Assembly (NCBI RefSeq): GCF_019931065.1
Contig: NZ_JAIOUQ010000009.1
Span: 261,517 to 325,516, forward strand
DNA from: Methanobacterium spitsbergense
GTDB lineage: Archaea > Methanobacteriota > Methanobacteria > Methanobacteriales > Methanobacteriaceae
Direction of reading: 5' to 3'
Length of the DNA stretch: 64,000 nt
Positions 44,745 to 52,374 of this stretch are shown piece after piece. The stretch's first letter is position 1, and each line of letters begins with the position of its first letter. The notes beneath the pieces are model-generated. The model saw only the letters and a program-made list of their open reading frames with translations, was not told the DNA's origin and searched no databases. The translations under genes and the position numbers were made by a program.

Positions 44745-45275
44745 TTATGCTATAATCTCATTTATATAAGTGGTATAGTTGTTTTGAACTGCTGATTGAT
44801 CGAATTTCTTGGACATCTTCACAGTTACTGTTTTGTTTTGAAGTGATTGTTGGAGTACAAGATTAGAATCTTGAGTTGATACGCTTCCCACAGTGAAAAC
44901 TCCCACTGTAACATTTTGTGGTAGATTTAAATTCTCAATATATGAGTTAACAAGACCTGATGGATTGCCACCGTATGTTGGACTTCCAAATATAAACAAA
45001 TTATAACCTGTAACATTTGATGCTGCAACGGATCTAATTCCTGCAACAGTAACTTCATATCCATTTGATTGTAACTCCTACCCCATCTGAGTTGCACCAT
45101 TTTTGGTTGCAGCAGACCATCCAGGATCATAAACAATCAAAGCTTTGCCTGTTATGTTTCCTGAAGGCTTTAAAGTTTCACTTCCTAAACTGTTAGCATA
45201 GGTAACACCCCACATAACAACACCTACAACAACTATCATGGCCAATATTATCCCCAATATTTTTAATACACCCAT
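44745..45275 (-). pseudogene. Membrane-anchored flavodoxin-like protein interrupted by an in-frame amber codon
   Basis: One continuous frame of 177 codons is broken by TAG at 45078-45080. The N-terminal part has a signal-anchor helix (ILGIILAMIVVVGVVMWGV) and the first strand GKALIVYDPGWSAATK. The C-terminal part continues with NLFIFGSPTYGGNPSG and flavodoxin-fold strands. The phosphate loop is atypical (DPGWSAATKNGA). A good GGGGAG site precedes the ATG, and the rest of the frame is undamaged, so the lesion is recent, or read through, or a sequencing error. Confidence 0.7.
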
Positions 45276-45383
45276 TATTTCTCCCCATAATTTAATTATT
45301 CATTATATTCTTTTAGATAATTTTTGAAATTGGTTTTAAATTATTTTTTTAGAGTTTTAATACATTATTATTTGTTTATATAG

Positions 45384-45917
45384 TTATTCGGTAGTTAAAT
45401 TTCTAGTCCAGGCTCTAATTTCATCCCAGTTCCTGTAATCATGCTTTTTATTTGGATCCTTTCCCTGTTTTTCAAGTTCCTTTTTAATGGATCTATTTAT
45501 TAACTTGAAAATCAATCCTTGTTTGGCGTTAGGATCATATACACTACCAAAGAGTCCTGTTGCAATTGGTTCGTTTATAAGGTTTTCCTTAGCAATATTG
45601 TCTAAATATTTTTCCTGTCCTTCAGCAACTGTTTTTTCCTCATTCGCAGCTCCACAGGTAACAAATAATACTACTTTGCGTTTTGAAAGTGCATTTTTAT
45701 TCTTTTTGAGAAAGTTCATTGTTGCTTTGGTCCATTTACCCATTTTAATTCCACTGCCAACAACAACAAGATCGTAGGAGGTTATATCTAATTCCTTTTT
45801 TTCCCTTGCATTTACTAGATCAACATCCACATTTTCTTCTTTTAAAACCTTTGATATTTCCTCTGCAATTCCAGTTGCAGTCCCATAACGTGTTCCATAT
45901 ATTATTAATGCTTTCAT
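45384..45917 (-). CDS. Flavodoxin-family protein (HemG/protoporphyrinogen-oxidase-like)
   Basis: 177 residues. FMN-phosphate loop YGTRYGTATGIAEEISKVL (about 8-26), then DLVVVGSGIKMGKWTKATMNFL and FVTCGAANEE, as in flavodoxin-domain proteins of the HemG-like group. The substrate is unknown; methanogens without classical heme synthesis use such proteins as electron carriers. It is 48 bases downstream of the marR-type gene and probably under its control. Confidence 0.85.
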   Translation of the reverse strand: MKALIIYGTRYGTATGIAEEISKVLKEENVDVDLVNAREKKELDITSYDLVVVGSGIKMGKWTKATMNFLKKNKNALSKRKVVLFVTCGAANEEKTVAEGQEKYLDNIAKENLINEPIATGLFGSVYDPNAKQGLIFKLINRSIKKELEKQGKDPNKKHDYRNWDEIRAWTRNLTTE

Positions 45918-45965
45918 ATTATTTCCCCCAATTATCTAGATTTTGAACATTTAAATTAATATTTC

Positions 45966-46472
45966 TTACTTGTTTACATTTTTTGCATCTTCATATATTG
46001 TTAATGATAGTTTTTCGAGTTTGTTCATGATCTTAAATAGTGATGCTACTTCACTGTCTTCTAGTGTTTTGAAGTATTCTGCTATTGATTTGGCATGTTC
46101 TGACGCTCTTGTTTTCCAGTATTCATTGGATTTCTCTGTTACTTTTAGTCTTAATATGCGTTTGTTTTTAGGGTCCCTCTCAATTTTAAGAAAACCCGTT
46201 GTTTCAAGGCGAGTGGCTAATTGTTTGACATTTTGATGTGTGGTGCTAAGTGCATCTGCAACTTCCTGCATGGAAGGGTCGTGGTTAAATGCAGTTCCAA
46301 TTACAATAAGCATCAGCCATTGTTTGGTTGTAATATTGTCTTTTTGAAAGTCTTTATTGATTGTATAGCTCCATCGTTGCTGTATAAGGAATAAGATTAC
46401 TAGTATATATTTTTCCATATCTAGTCTTTCCTCAATATTCATTTCTGCTATAATTTCATCTGAATTTTTCAT
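45966..46472 (-). CDS. MarR-family transcriptional regulator
   Basis: 168 residues. Winged-helix block TTKQWLMLIVIGTAFNHDPSMQEVADALSTTHQNVKQLATRLETTGFLKIERDPKNKR in pattern (about 50-108; recognition helix THQNVKQLATRL). AAGGGGAC precedes the ATG. Two identical palindromes lie about 90-120 bases upstream, and a flavodoxin gene follows, so the likely circuit is autoregulation plus control of the flavodoxin by an oxidant or quinone-like ligand (inference). Confidence 0.9.
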   Translation of the reverse strand: MKNSDEIIAEMNIEERLDMEKYILVILFLIQQRWSYTINKDFQKDNITTKQWLMLIVIGTAFNHDPSMQEVADALSTTHQNVKQLATRLETTGFLKIERDPKNKRILRLKVTEKSNEYWKTRASEHAKSIAEYFKTLEDSEVASLFKIMNKLEKLSLTIYEDAKNVNK

Positions 46473-46558
46473 CTTACTATGTCCCCTTCAATCATTATTG
46501 TTTTATGAAACTTTGAGGCAAAGTAATAAAACAAGATTTTTTACTCCAAAATCCTATG

Positions 46559-46592
46559 GGTAATATATTACTTATAATGGTAATATATTACC
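46559..46592. promoter_or_regulatory. Paired GTAATATATTAC palindromes, candidate MarR operator
   Basis: GTAATATATTAC occurs at 46560-46571 and 46580-46591, exactly 20 bp apart (about two helical turns). The second is a perfect 14-bp palindrome GGTAATATATTACC; the first differs only in its last base. They lie upstream of the leftward marR gene and downstream of the ZIP stop, as expected for a MarR autoregulatory site. Confidence 0.7.
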
Positions 46593-46658
46593 TAATAACT
46601 CATCATAATATATAAACATTTGTATTTGAAAAAAGAATTTCAAAAAAGACAAACAGAA

Positions 46659-47408
46659 TTATGCCAATTTAGACAGTACAAATGCAATTAAAAAACCAAA
46701 TGCCATCATTAAACCTGTAAACTCATGAGTATCCCTGAACGCTTCTGGAATCATAGTATCTGCTATCATGGTCAAAAGAGCACCAGCTGCAAGAGCCAAA
46801 GTAGCTGCATTAACATCTGGAGGGAATTGGCTAAAAACACTGTAACCTGCCAATGAAGATAACCCCGTTATTATTGCAATTAAAAACCATAATCCAAATA
46901 TGGTCTTTTTACTCCATCCCATAGACTTCATACCAACAGAACTTGAAAGTCCTTCGGGAATATTTGAGATAAAAACAGCAACAACAGTTGCAATACCAAC
47001 GGCACCACCAGATATCATGGTCAAACCAATTGCAACTGATTCAGGAATACCATCAAGTAATGCTCCAGCAGCAATTGCAGGTCCATTTTCATCATAATCT
47101 CCTACAACAGATTTATCAGCAGTTTTCCTATGCTTCGCACCGGTACGTGAAAGGTAAAGATCAACAAGTGTGAAGATAACAACACCTGCAACAAATCCTA
47201 AAATTGTTGAATCATAACCACCCCATTCAAATGCCTGTTCAAGAAGTTCGAAACATGCAGCAGCTATTAGAACACCAGCACCAAATGCCATTATACTTCC
47301 AATAATTCTTTTTCTAATTTTAATGTAATAACCAGCTACAGCTCCAATTAAAAGTGCAAGACCACCAACAAATCCCCATAAACCTGCCTGAAACATTGTT
47401 GAAAACAT
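46659..47408 (-). CDS. ZIP-family metal transporter
   Basis: 249 residues with eight hydrophobic segments and GGGAGA before the ATG. Metal-site helices contain DGIPESVAIGLTM (about 118-130) and SNIPEGLSSSVGMKSMG, the HNxPEG-type motifs of ZIP proteins in slightly altered form (D/S in place of H). A short hydrophilic loop (about 85-105, KHRKTADKS) is present. Divalent cation transport is inferred from the family. Confidence 0.85.
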   Translation of the reverse strand: MFSTMFQAGLWGFVGGLALLIGAVAGYYIKIRKRIIGSIMAFGAGVLIAAACFELLEQAFEWGGYDSTILGFVAGVVIFTLVDLYLSRTGAKHRKTADKSVVGDYDENGPAIAAGALLDGIPESVAIGLTMISGGAVGIATVVAVFISNIPEGLSSSVGMKSMGWSKKTIFGLWFLIAIITGLSSLAGYSVFSQFPPDVNAATLALAAGALLTMIADTMIPEAFRDTHEFTGLMMAFGFLIAFVLSKLA

Positions 47409-47876
47409 AAAATTCTCCCAATAAAATACAATAAAATTTTTTTTATTTAACTCAAATTCCCAAGAGAAATTAGGAAATTTAAGAAATATTCGAATTAATT
47501 ATCAATAATCATCTATAAATAAACCGACTATTTAATTATTTATAAATAATTTCAGATATTCCTAGGCCAGTAATGATTTGAGGAATAATTATTCATAGAC
47601 TGTTAACAAAATTTTATTGTTATCACACTAATTTGTGAAAAAATTCACATCTTATCAATGGAATTATTTATACACTGTGAATTTAAGTGTAAATGTCGAT
47701 TATTCAACCTTAACATAAAATAATTTGTTTGGGTAAAAAATATTCTACATTAAATACATAGTAAATAAGTAATCAGTCAATGAAAATTTTTAATTTACAG
47801 ATATAGATACTGAAAACTTTATTTTATTCAATAAAAATAATCTGAATAAATTATTAAATTGTATGGGGGAGGTAAT
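47409..47876. promoter_or_regulatory. 468-base divergent intergenic region with TGTGAA/TTCACA inverted repeats
   Basis: It separates the leftward ZIP gene from the rightward AAA ATPase gene. TGTGAA-AAAA-TTCACA (47634-47649) is a perfect 6-bp inverted repeat, and TACACT-9-AGTGTA (47671-47691) follows 21 bases later and also contains TGTGAA. These could be operator sites for either gene. The rest is AT-rich with no gene seen. Confidence 0.45.
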
Positions 47877-49217
47877 ATGGACAATTTAGGGGATTATTAC
47901 CATGATAAGCGAATGCAAAAAATGTTTCAGCTTTTAGAAGAGCCTAAATCTCTTGATGATATAGATATTTCTGAAGCATTCATTAAAAATCTGGTTTTAA
48001 AGATATTATCCACCTATGGGATAATAAAGGTAAATCAGATACATGAAATTACAGGCCTTCATACTGATATTCTTGAAGCAGTTCTTCATAAACTTGAAAA
48101 AGATGATATGTGTGCACAAACAGGTGGTGGATTCCTTTTTCCAAGTGTTGAATTTACAATAAAAAAACAGGGTCGTGAGAAGGCCTTGCAGATAATGCAA
48201 GAAAACCCTTATATTGGAATTGCACCAGTTGCATACGATGAATATTTCACAATAATGAGTGCACAGGTAAAGGGTAGATTTCCCTTAAAAATTCCTGAAA
48301 GTGTGATTAAAAATGCAATGATAGAAATTGTTGGTGTTGAAAAGGCAAAGAAAACATTGGTTGCATCTTCCATAGGAGGTAAAGGGTTCTTTATTTACGG
48401 ACCTCCTGGAACAGGTAAAACATTCATAACAAGTAAGATGTCCCAGATGCTTCCACCAATTTTAATGCCCAAATACATAGAATTCAGTGGAAGTGTTATA
48501 CAATTATTTGACCCAGATTTTCATCATAAAAGTCCAGAACAACCTGAAGATCCTCGATGGGTTAAAGTTTCTGCTCCATTTGTTTTCACTGGCTCTGAGC
48601 TTACAAGTGAAAAGCTTGAAACATTATTCAACCCTAATAAAGGAGTGTATGAAACATCTCCTATAATAAAAGCCAATGGTGGAGTTTTACTCTTAGATGA
48701 TCTTGGAAGACAGAAGGAAGATCACAACATAATATTAAATCGGCTAATTGTTCCTTTAGAAAACAAGAGAGATGTTATCTACATAAAAGGTGCTCCTGTA
48801 ATTGTTCACACACAGTTTATCCCTGTTCTTTCAACCAATTTGGATATTAACATTGTAGATGAAGCCCATCTTAGACGTGCACCTATGCACATTCTTTTAG
48901 GACCACCATCCCCCGATGAAATATTGGAGGTTTTCAAAAGGAACTTGGATCAACTTCATGAAGAATATGATGATTCAATACTTGAAAGATTCAAAAAGGT
49001 ATACATTCCTATTTCAGAGGGCGGTGAACAGTTAAAACCAACCTATGCTCACGCTAGGGATATAGCACAAATTGCACAGGCCGTAAGGATAAGAAATGAT
49101 GAAGATAAGATTACTTTAGATGTTCTTGAAGAAGCTCTTGAGGAACATATTTTAATTGCACTCCAGCGAAAATACACACCCGAACTATATGAAAGAATAA
49201 TCAATAAAAAAGTTTAA
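47877..49217 (+). CDS. AAA ATPase with N-terminal winged-helix region, function unknown
   Basis: 446 residues from the ATG at 47877, right after GGGGGAGGT; an upstream TTG is in frame but unlikely. Residues about 35-100 look like a winged-helix segment (IKVNQIHEITGLHTDILEAVLHKLEKDD). The ATPase has Walker A GPPGTGKTF (about 174-182), Walker B VLLLDDLG (about 270-277) and a sensor-1 STNLD. It resembles archaeal and bacterial AAA proteins linked to type IV secretion or chaperone-like roles, but no partner gene is nearby. Confidence 0.8.
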   Translation: MDNLGDYYHDKRMQKMFQLLEEPKSLDDIDISEAFIKNLVLKILSTYGIIKVNQIHEITGLHTDILEAVLHKLEKDDMCAQTGGGFLFPSVEFTIKKQGREKALQIMQENPYIGIAPVAYDEYFTIMSAQVKGRFPLKIPESVIKNAMIEIVGVEKAKKTLVASSIGGKGFFIYGPPGTGKTFITSKMSQMLPPILMPKYIEFSGSVIQLFDPDFHHKSPEQPEDPRWVKVSAPFVFTGSELTSEKLETLFNPNKGVYETSPIIKANGGVLLLDDLGRQKEDHNIILNRLIVPLENKRDVIYIKGAPVIVHTQFIPVLSTNLDINIVDEAHLRRAPMHILLGPPSPDEILEVFKRNLDQLHEEYDDSILERFKKVYIPISEGGEQLKPTYAHARDIAQIAQAVRIRNDEDKITLDVLEEALEEHILIALQRKYTPELYERIINKKV

Positions 49218-49547
49218 ATCAAAAAAAATAACCTCTAAAACTGGTATATTCAAATATAAACAATTTATTAATGTTTAATAATATGTTTAGAGCAATATTT
49301 CTCATTAAATCTGGATTGATGATGTTTATATAGTTTAATTATTAAATTAAACTAATTTAATTCGGATTTTTTAGAATTTTTCACTCGATGGAAAGGTTTT
49401 TATTACACCTTGCATTTTTTAGTGTAAGGTTTACTTCCATATACCCCTATATAACGAAGTTAAAATTTCCTTGAGGATGTTCAAAACCCTATTTTTTAAA
49501 ACCTTTTATAAGGTCTTAATGACATAAACATACTCGGAGATGTTTGT
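49218..49547. other. 330-base AT-rich region with two small inverted repeats, likely host-provirus transition
   Basis: TTACAC-13-GTGTAA (49403-49427) and ACCTT-TTAT-AAGGT (49501-49514) are visible. The second overlaps a TATA-like TTTTATAA about 40 bases before the next start and is a plausible promoter for the 81-residue gene. No coding sequence is supported. Confidence 0.4.
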
Positions 49548-49793
49548 ATGAAACTGAAAGACCCTCAAAATGGTAGACCTTCAAAGTTAAGAAATCTTGT
49601 AAATCGTTATATCCACCATCATAGGATAAGAATCAAAGCACGGAACAATCATGACTTGGATACATACCGTATACATCACGATAAGATAGAAGAGATATGG
49701 GATGAAGTTAATATATTATCTTACTCTTCTAGATTGAGATTTAGACATGCACTAAAAGACGTTGGAGTAAATGAGTTTTATTATCATTATTAG
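49548..49793 (+). CDS. Small basic His/Arg-rich protein, function unknown
   Basis: 81 residues with GGAG before the ATG. Highly basic and His-rich (NRYIHHHRIRIKARNNHDL) with an aromatic end (EFYYHY). The composition fits a nucleic-acid-binding protein, but no motif is recognised. It lies between the last clear host gene and the viral lysis end and points away from it, so it may be either viral or host. Confidence 0.5.
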   Translation: MKLKDPQNGRPSKLRNLVNRYIHHHRIRIKARNNHDLDTYRIHHDKIEEIWDEVNILSYSSRLRFRHALKDVGVNEFYYHY

Positions 49794-49829
49794 AAAATCA
49801 AACATGTCCTTCCTGGGAGGGGGTATTTG

Positions 49830-49876
49830 AGTTATAATAGATTTTATTATAACTGAGTTGTTGCAAAATATGCAAC
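49830..49876. terminator. Two adjacent hairpins between the small basic gene and tRNA-Thr-like gene
   Basis: AGTTATAATA-GATTT-TATTATAACT (49830-49854) has perfect 10-bp arms; GTTGCA-AAATA-TGCAAC (49860-49876 approx.) follows six bases later. They lie downstream of both the rightward small gene and the leftward late viral operon/tRNA, where a two-way terminator would be expected. Confidence 0.45.
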
Positions 49877-49942
49877 ATCTAAATTTTATCGATTAAAAAA
49901 GAAGGAACTACTTGAATTTAATTCAAATAATTCCTTAAATGA

Positions 49943-50016
49943 AGGCATGGGAGGGATTCGAACCCCCGTTTTCAGGTTTACAGGACCCGCACATTTCCTG
50001 ACTATGTTACTATGCC
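49943..50016 (-). tRNA. tRNA-Thr(TGT)-like gene at the provirus edge, slightly degenerate
   Basis: It folds as a cloverleaf: acceptor GGCATAG/CCATGCC with one A-C mismatch (position 6-67), D stem ACAT/ATGT with GG in the loop, anticodon stem CGGGT/ACCTG around CCTGTAA (anticodon TGT), and T arm GGGGG-TTCGAAT-CCCTC. The discriminator T agrees with archaeal tRNA-Thr. Position 33 is C instead of T. The mismatch and C33 suggest a viral or decaying copy rather than the housekeeping gene. Confidence 0.75.
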
Positions 50017-50035
50017 AAAAAATAAAAAAAGGAAT

Positions 50036-51481
50036 TTAAACAGCTTTTATAAAGTAAATACTGTTATCGCTTGTTATTCCATTGAACCAGCTTTCCATTG
50101 TGGCACGGGAGTATCCGATTAGTTTTCCTTGTAGTGAGTTGGCCATGTAGATATTGATTGGACATACTCCCACGTTATAGTCCCAATGTCCCCACGTATC
50201 TTTGTAGAGTTCATGGAATACTACTGCTATTTTAGGATCTCCAGCTGCTTTTGCTATCTCATCCCAGGATATATCTTTTTTAGAGTAGGTTACTATTTGG
50301 ACTTTAACTTTTGTTGCAGCTGCTAACTTTGCAACTATCTTTTTGAATTCATTTGGGCCCGTTCCAGTCGGCCCTGTCCACCCATATTTATAAAGACTTT
50401 CCTCTGTTACAAATATGTTAAATAGTTCCTTCCAAGCCTGTTGAATAGCATTTAAAGCACACCATGTACCGGTATCCTGTTTCATATTACTGTCTTTGAG
50501 GTATCTTGGACTCCAATAGCAACCGTTTTTATCAGGATTATTTACAACTATTGGGGCAGGTTTAGGTTCAGGCTTTGGTGTTGATTTAACTGGTGTTTTT
50601 ACTACATTAAATGTTAAATCAGATGGTTCCTTACCCGTCCTTAATTTTTCTTTATCCCATACCTTCTTTAAATCCGTGTAGAGTTTGTAATTGATTTTAT
50701 TATTGGTTTTAATTCCATTTGTTCTGATTATCACAAAGCCAGGAGTTCCTTTATATGCTTTTACACCTGCTATCATTAATTTAAAGTCAGGACCTAATAT
50801 CTTAACATTAGGATTTTTGCTTATATCTACTGTCGTTGTCACTGGAGGAACCTCCTTTTTTCCTATAAAATTAGATAACCCATATCTGAATAATCCTATC
50901 CCTTTTACATTTCCACATGCTTTAATTTCACTAGTTATAACCGCATTGCTTTTAGGTACAACATTCTTATCTGATTGGTAGGTCTCTAAAATTGGATAAA
51001 TTTTGTTCGGATATTTCGCATTCCATTTTTTAATATAATCTGATAATTGTGTTGTACTTAGATTGTAATCACCAAGATACATCATGGGTGCGATCGCATT
51101 AACTAATGGAGTTATTAAATCCCATCTCTGATTTCCATCAATATCTGTAGGTTTAGTACAAATAATTAGAGTTTTACCTTTTGAATCTTGTCTTAACTGT
51201 CTAATCTCAGCTATATGGTTTTCCATATCATAAAATTCAATATCTGCAATAATATTCCATCCTTGATTTGCTAAGTATTTTGTATAACTGAAACCGCTCC
51301 ATGTCCAAGCAAATGCGACAATTCCAGCTGATTGTATCCGTTTAAGCACACTACCAAATTTATTATAATCTGCATTATGTATTCTGAGATAAACTTCAGA
51401 ATGCCCATCAGATTTAATCTTATTAAAATCAATTTTATCAACTGGCGTATTAGCAGGATCAACAAATATTCCAATATTCAT
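50036..51481 (-). CDS. Viral endolysin: TIM-barrel glycosidase-like domain plus Cys-His peptidase domain
   Basis: 481 residues behind TTTGGAGG. Residues 1-208 form a GH25/DUF4015-like (alpha/beta)8 fold (IGIFVDPA...AFAWTWSGF...IIADIEFYD...IAPMMYLGDYN). A middle domain (about 212-290) is followed by a Pro/Lys linker (TPKPEPKPAP). The C-terminal domain (about 315-481) has Cys341 in TWCALNAIQQ and His432/Asp434 in WGHWDYNVG, a papain/C39-like arrangement. It presumably cuts pseudomurein at virus release. It is last in the leftward late operon, right after a small holin-like gene. Confidence 0.8.
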   Translation of the reverse strand: MNIGIFVDPANTPVDKIDFNKIKSDGHSEVYLRIHNADYNKFGSVLKRIQSAGIVAFAWTWSGFSYTKYLANQGWNIIADIEFYDMENHIAEIRQLRQDSKGKTLIICTKPTDIDGNQRWDLITPLVNAIAPMMYLGDYNLSTTQLSDYIKKWNAKYPNKIYPILETYQSDKNVVPKSNAVITSEIKACGNVKGIGLFRYGLSNFIGKKEVPPVTTTVDISKNPNVKILGPDFKLMIAGVKAYKGTPGFVIIRTNGIKTNNKINYKLYTDLKKVWDKEKLRTGKEPSDLTFNVVKTPVKSTPKPEPKPAPIVVNNPDKNGCYWSPRYLKDSNMKQDTGTWCALNAIQQAWKELFNIFVTEESLYKYGWTGPTGTGPNEFKKIVAKLAAATKVKVQIVTYSKKDISWDEIAKAAGDPKIAVVFHELYKDTWGHWDYNVGVCPINIYMANSLQGKLIGYSRATMESWFNGITSDNSIYFIKAV

Positions 51482-51485
51482 ATAA

Positions 51486-51668
51486 TTACCTCCAAAATAT
51501 GGGTATTAATAAAGTATAGCAAAGTGCTAAAAATAAATAGAAAATAGTAGATGGATCCCAACGAATCAATGAAATCACGCTTAAAATTAGTAATATCAAA
51601 AAACCTCCTGTGAATAGGAAGTTTATAAATAGATCAGCTGTATAACTATGACTGCTTAATTTGATCAA
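51486..51668 (-). CDS. Small two-helix membrane protein, putative holin
   Basis: 60 residues with two hydrophobic helices (LFINFLFTGGFLILLILSVI and TIFYLFLALCYTLLIPIFW) and a short charged turn. It ends 4 bases before the lysin start, the typical holin-lysin arrangement. The assigned start is TTG directly behind GGAGG, which is tight, so the true start may lie a few codons downstream (AUU). Function rests on size and context only. Confidence 0.6.
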   Translation of the reverse strand: MIKLSSHSYTADLFINFLFTGGFLILLILSVISLIRWDPSTIFYLFLALCYTLLIPIFWR

Positions 51669-51681
51669 CCTCCAAAATTAA

Positions 51682-52053
51682 TTAATTAATTGGTGATTTA
51701 ATCCTCATTCCCGTAAACCCAATTTTATATAATGCGCCTAAATAATCCGTTAAGGGTATATTGTAGGTTATATCTTGATTTGTTGGATCAAATGCCATTT
51801 CATTCCAGACTAAAAAAATATGATTATATTTGCCATCTTTGTATCCTATGTTCAATGTGGATAAATTTTTAACTCCTAAATTGATTAAATATTTTGCAAA
51901 GTCATTTGTTTTATGTGTACAATTGTAAGACTGTTCATTATATGGGATGTTGTGAATGCGAAGAAATTCATTATAAATCTTTGTATTTGAAGGATCTAAT
52001 TTTTCAGGTTTTAAAAAATATAGTAACCTTTGTATCAAACTGATAAGGTCCAT
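51682..52053 (-). CDS. Small transglutaminase-like protein with Cys-His-Asp triad pattern
   Basis: 123 residues. Cys45 in NCTHKTNDFAKYL, His78 in KYNHIFLVWNE and Asp89 in FDPTN occur with the order and spacing of the transglutaminase-like/cysteine peptidase triad. Pseudomurein endoisopeptidases of methanogen viruses use this fold, so a role in wall cleavage or processing is possible. There is no signal peptide, though the N-terminus is amphipathic. It lies between the retroelement and the lysis genes. Confidence 0.6.
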   Translation of the reverse strand: MDLISLIQRLLYFLKPEKLDPSNTKIYNEFLRIHNIPYNEQSYNCTHKTNDFAKYLINLGVKNLSTLNIGYKDGKYNHIFLVWNEMAFDPTNQDITYNIPLTDYLGALYKIGFTGMRIKSPIN

Positions 52054-52080
52054 AAATGTAAACCCCCAAAAAAGAATAAT

Positions 52081-52374
52081 TTAACTGAATGTATAATATT
52101 TGTCTCGTTTAACTATCTTGGTTAAAAAGGGTAATTTTCCTTTATATTTCTCTAACTGTTCTGTTAATACTCGTGAACCTGTGAAAATTATATATTTTTC
52201 ATCTTTACATTCAAATTGTATAGTTACATAGTTTTCACATTTCTCGGGAAATCGGCTTTTACTTATTTTAAAATTTAACACTAAGATCTCTAGATTTAAA
52301 ATATCATCAATACGTTTTTTCTTACCCTGGAGAGGTCCATCTTCATCTGCAAAATCACTGAATTTATGGTGCAT
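52081..52374 (-). CDS. Small protein overlapping the reverse transcriptase gene, candidate DGR accessory factor
   Basis: 97 residues. Its ATG lies inside the last codons of the reverse transcriptase gene (11-base overlap) and is preceded by GGAAGGAGG, so the two are coupled. The sequence is beta-rich with YVTIQFECKDEKYIIFTGS and a tail of alternating basic/hydrophobic residues, a pattern compatible with a compact nucleic-acid-binding (OB-like) fold. It does not look like the four-helix Avd protein of the Bordetella phage system. It reminds me of small proteins beside phage reverse transcriptases, but I cannot name the family. Confidence 0.7.
   Translation of the reverse strand: MHHKFSDFADEDGPLQGKKKRIDDILNLEILVLNFKISKSRFPEKCENYVTIQFECKDEKYIIFTGSRVLTEQLEKYKGKLPFLTKIVKRDKYYTFS

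Noticed and set aside
45078..45080. Amber codon as pyrrolysine
   Set aside because: Pyrrolysine systems are not known in Methanobacteriales and the protein is not a methylamine methyltransferase.
49943..50016. tRNA-Thr as the attachment site of the provirus
   Set aside because: The viral genes lie on the 5' side of the tRNA and no second copy of its 3' end is visible in the window; left as unresolved.
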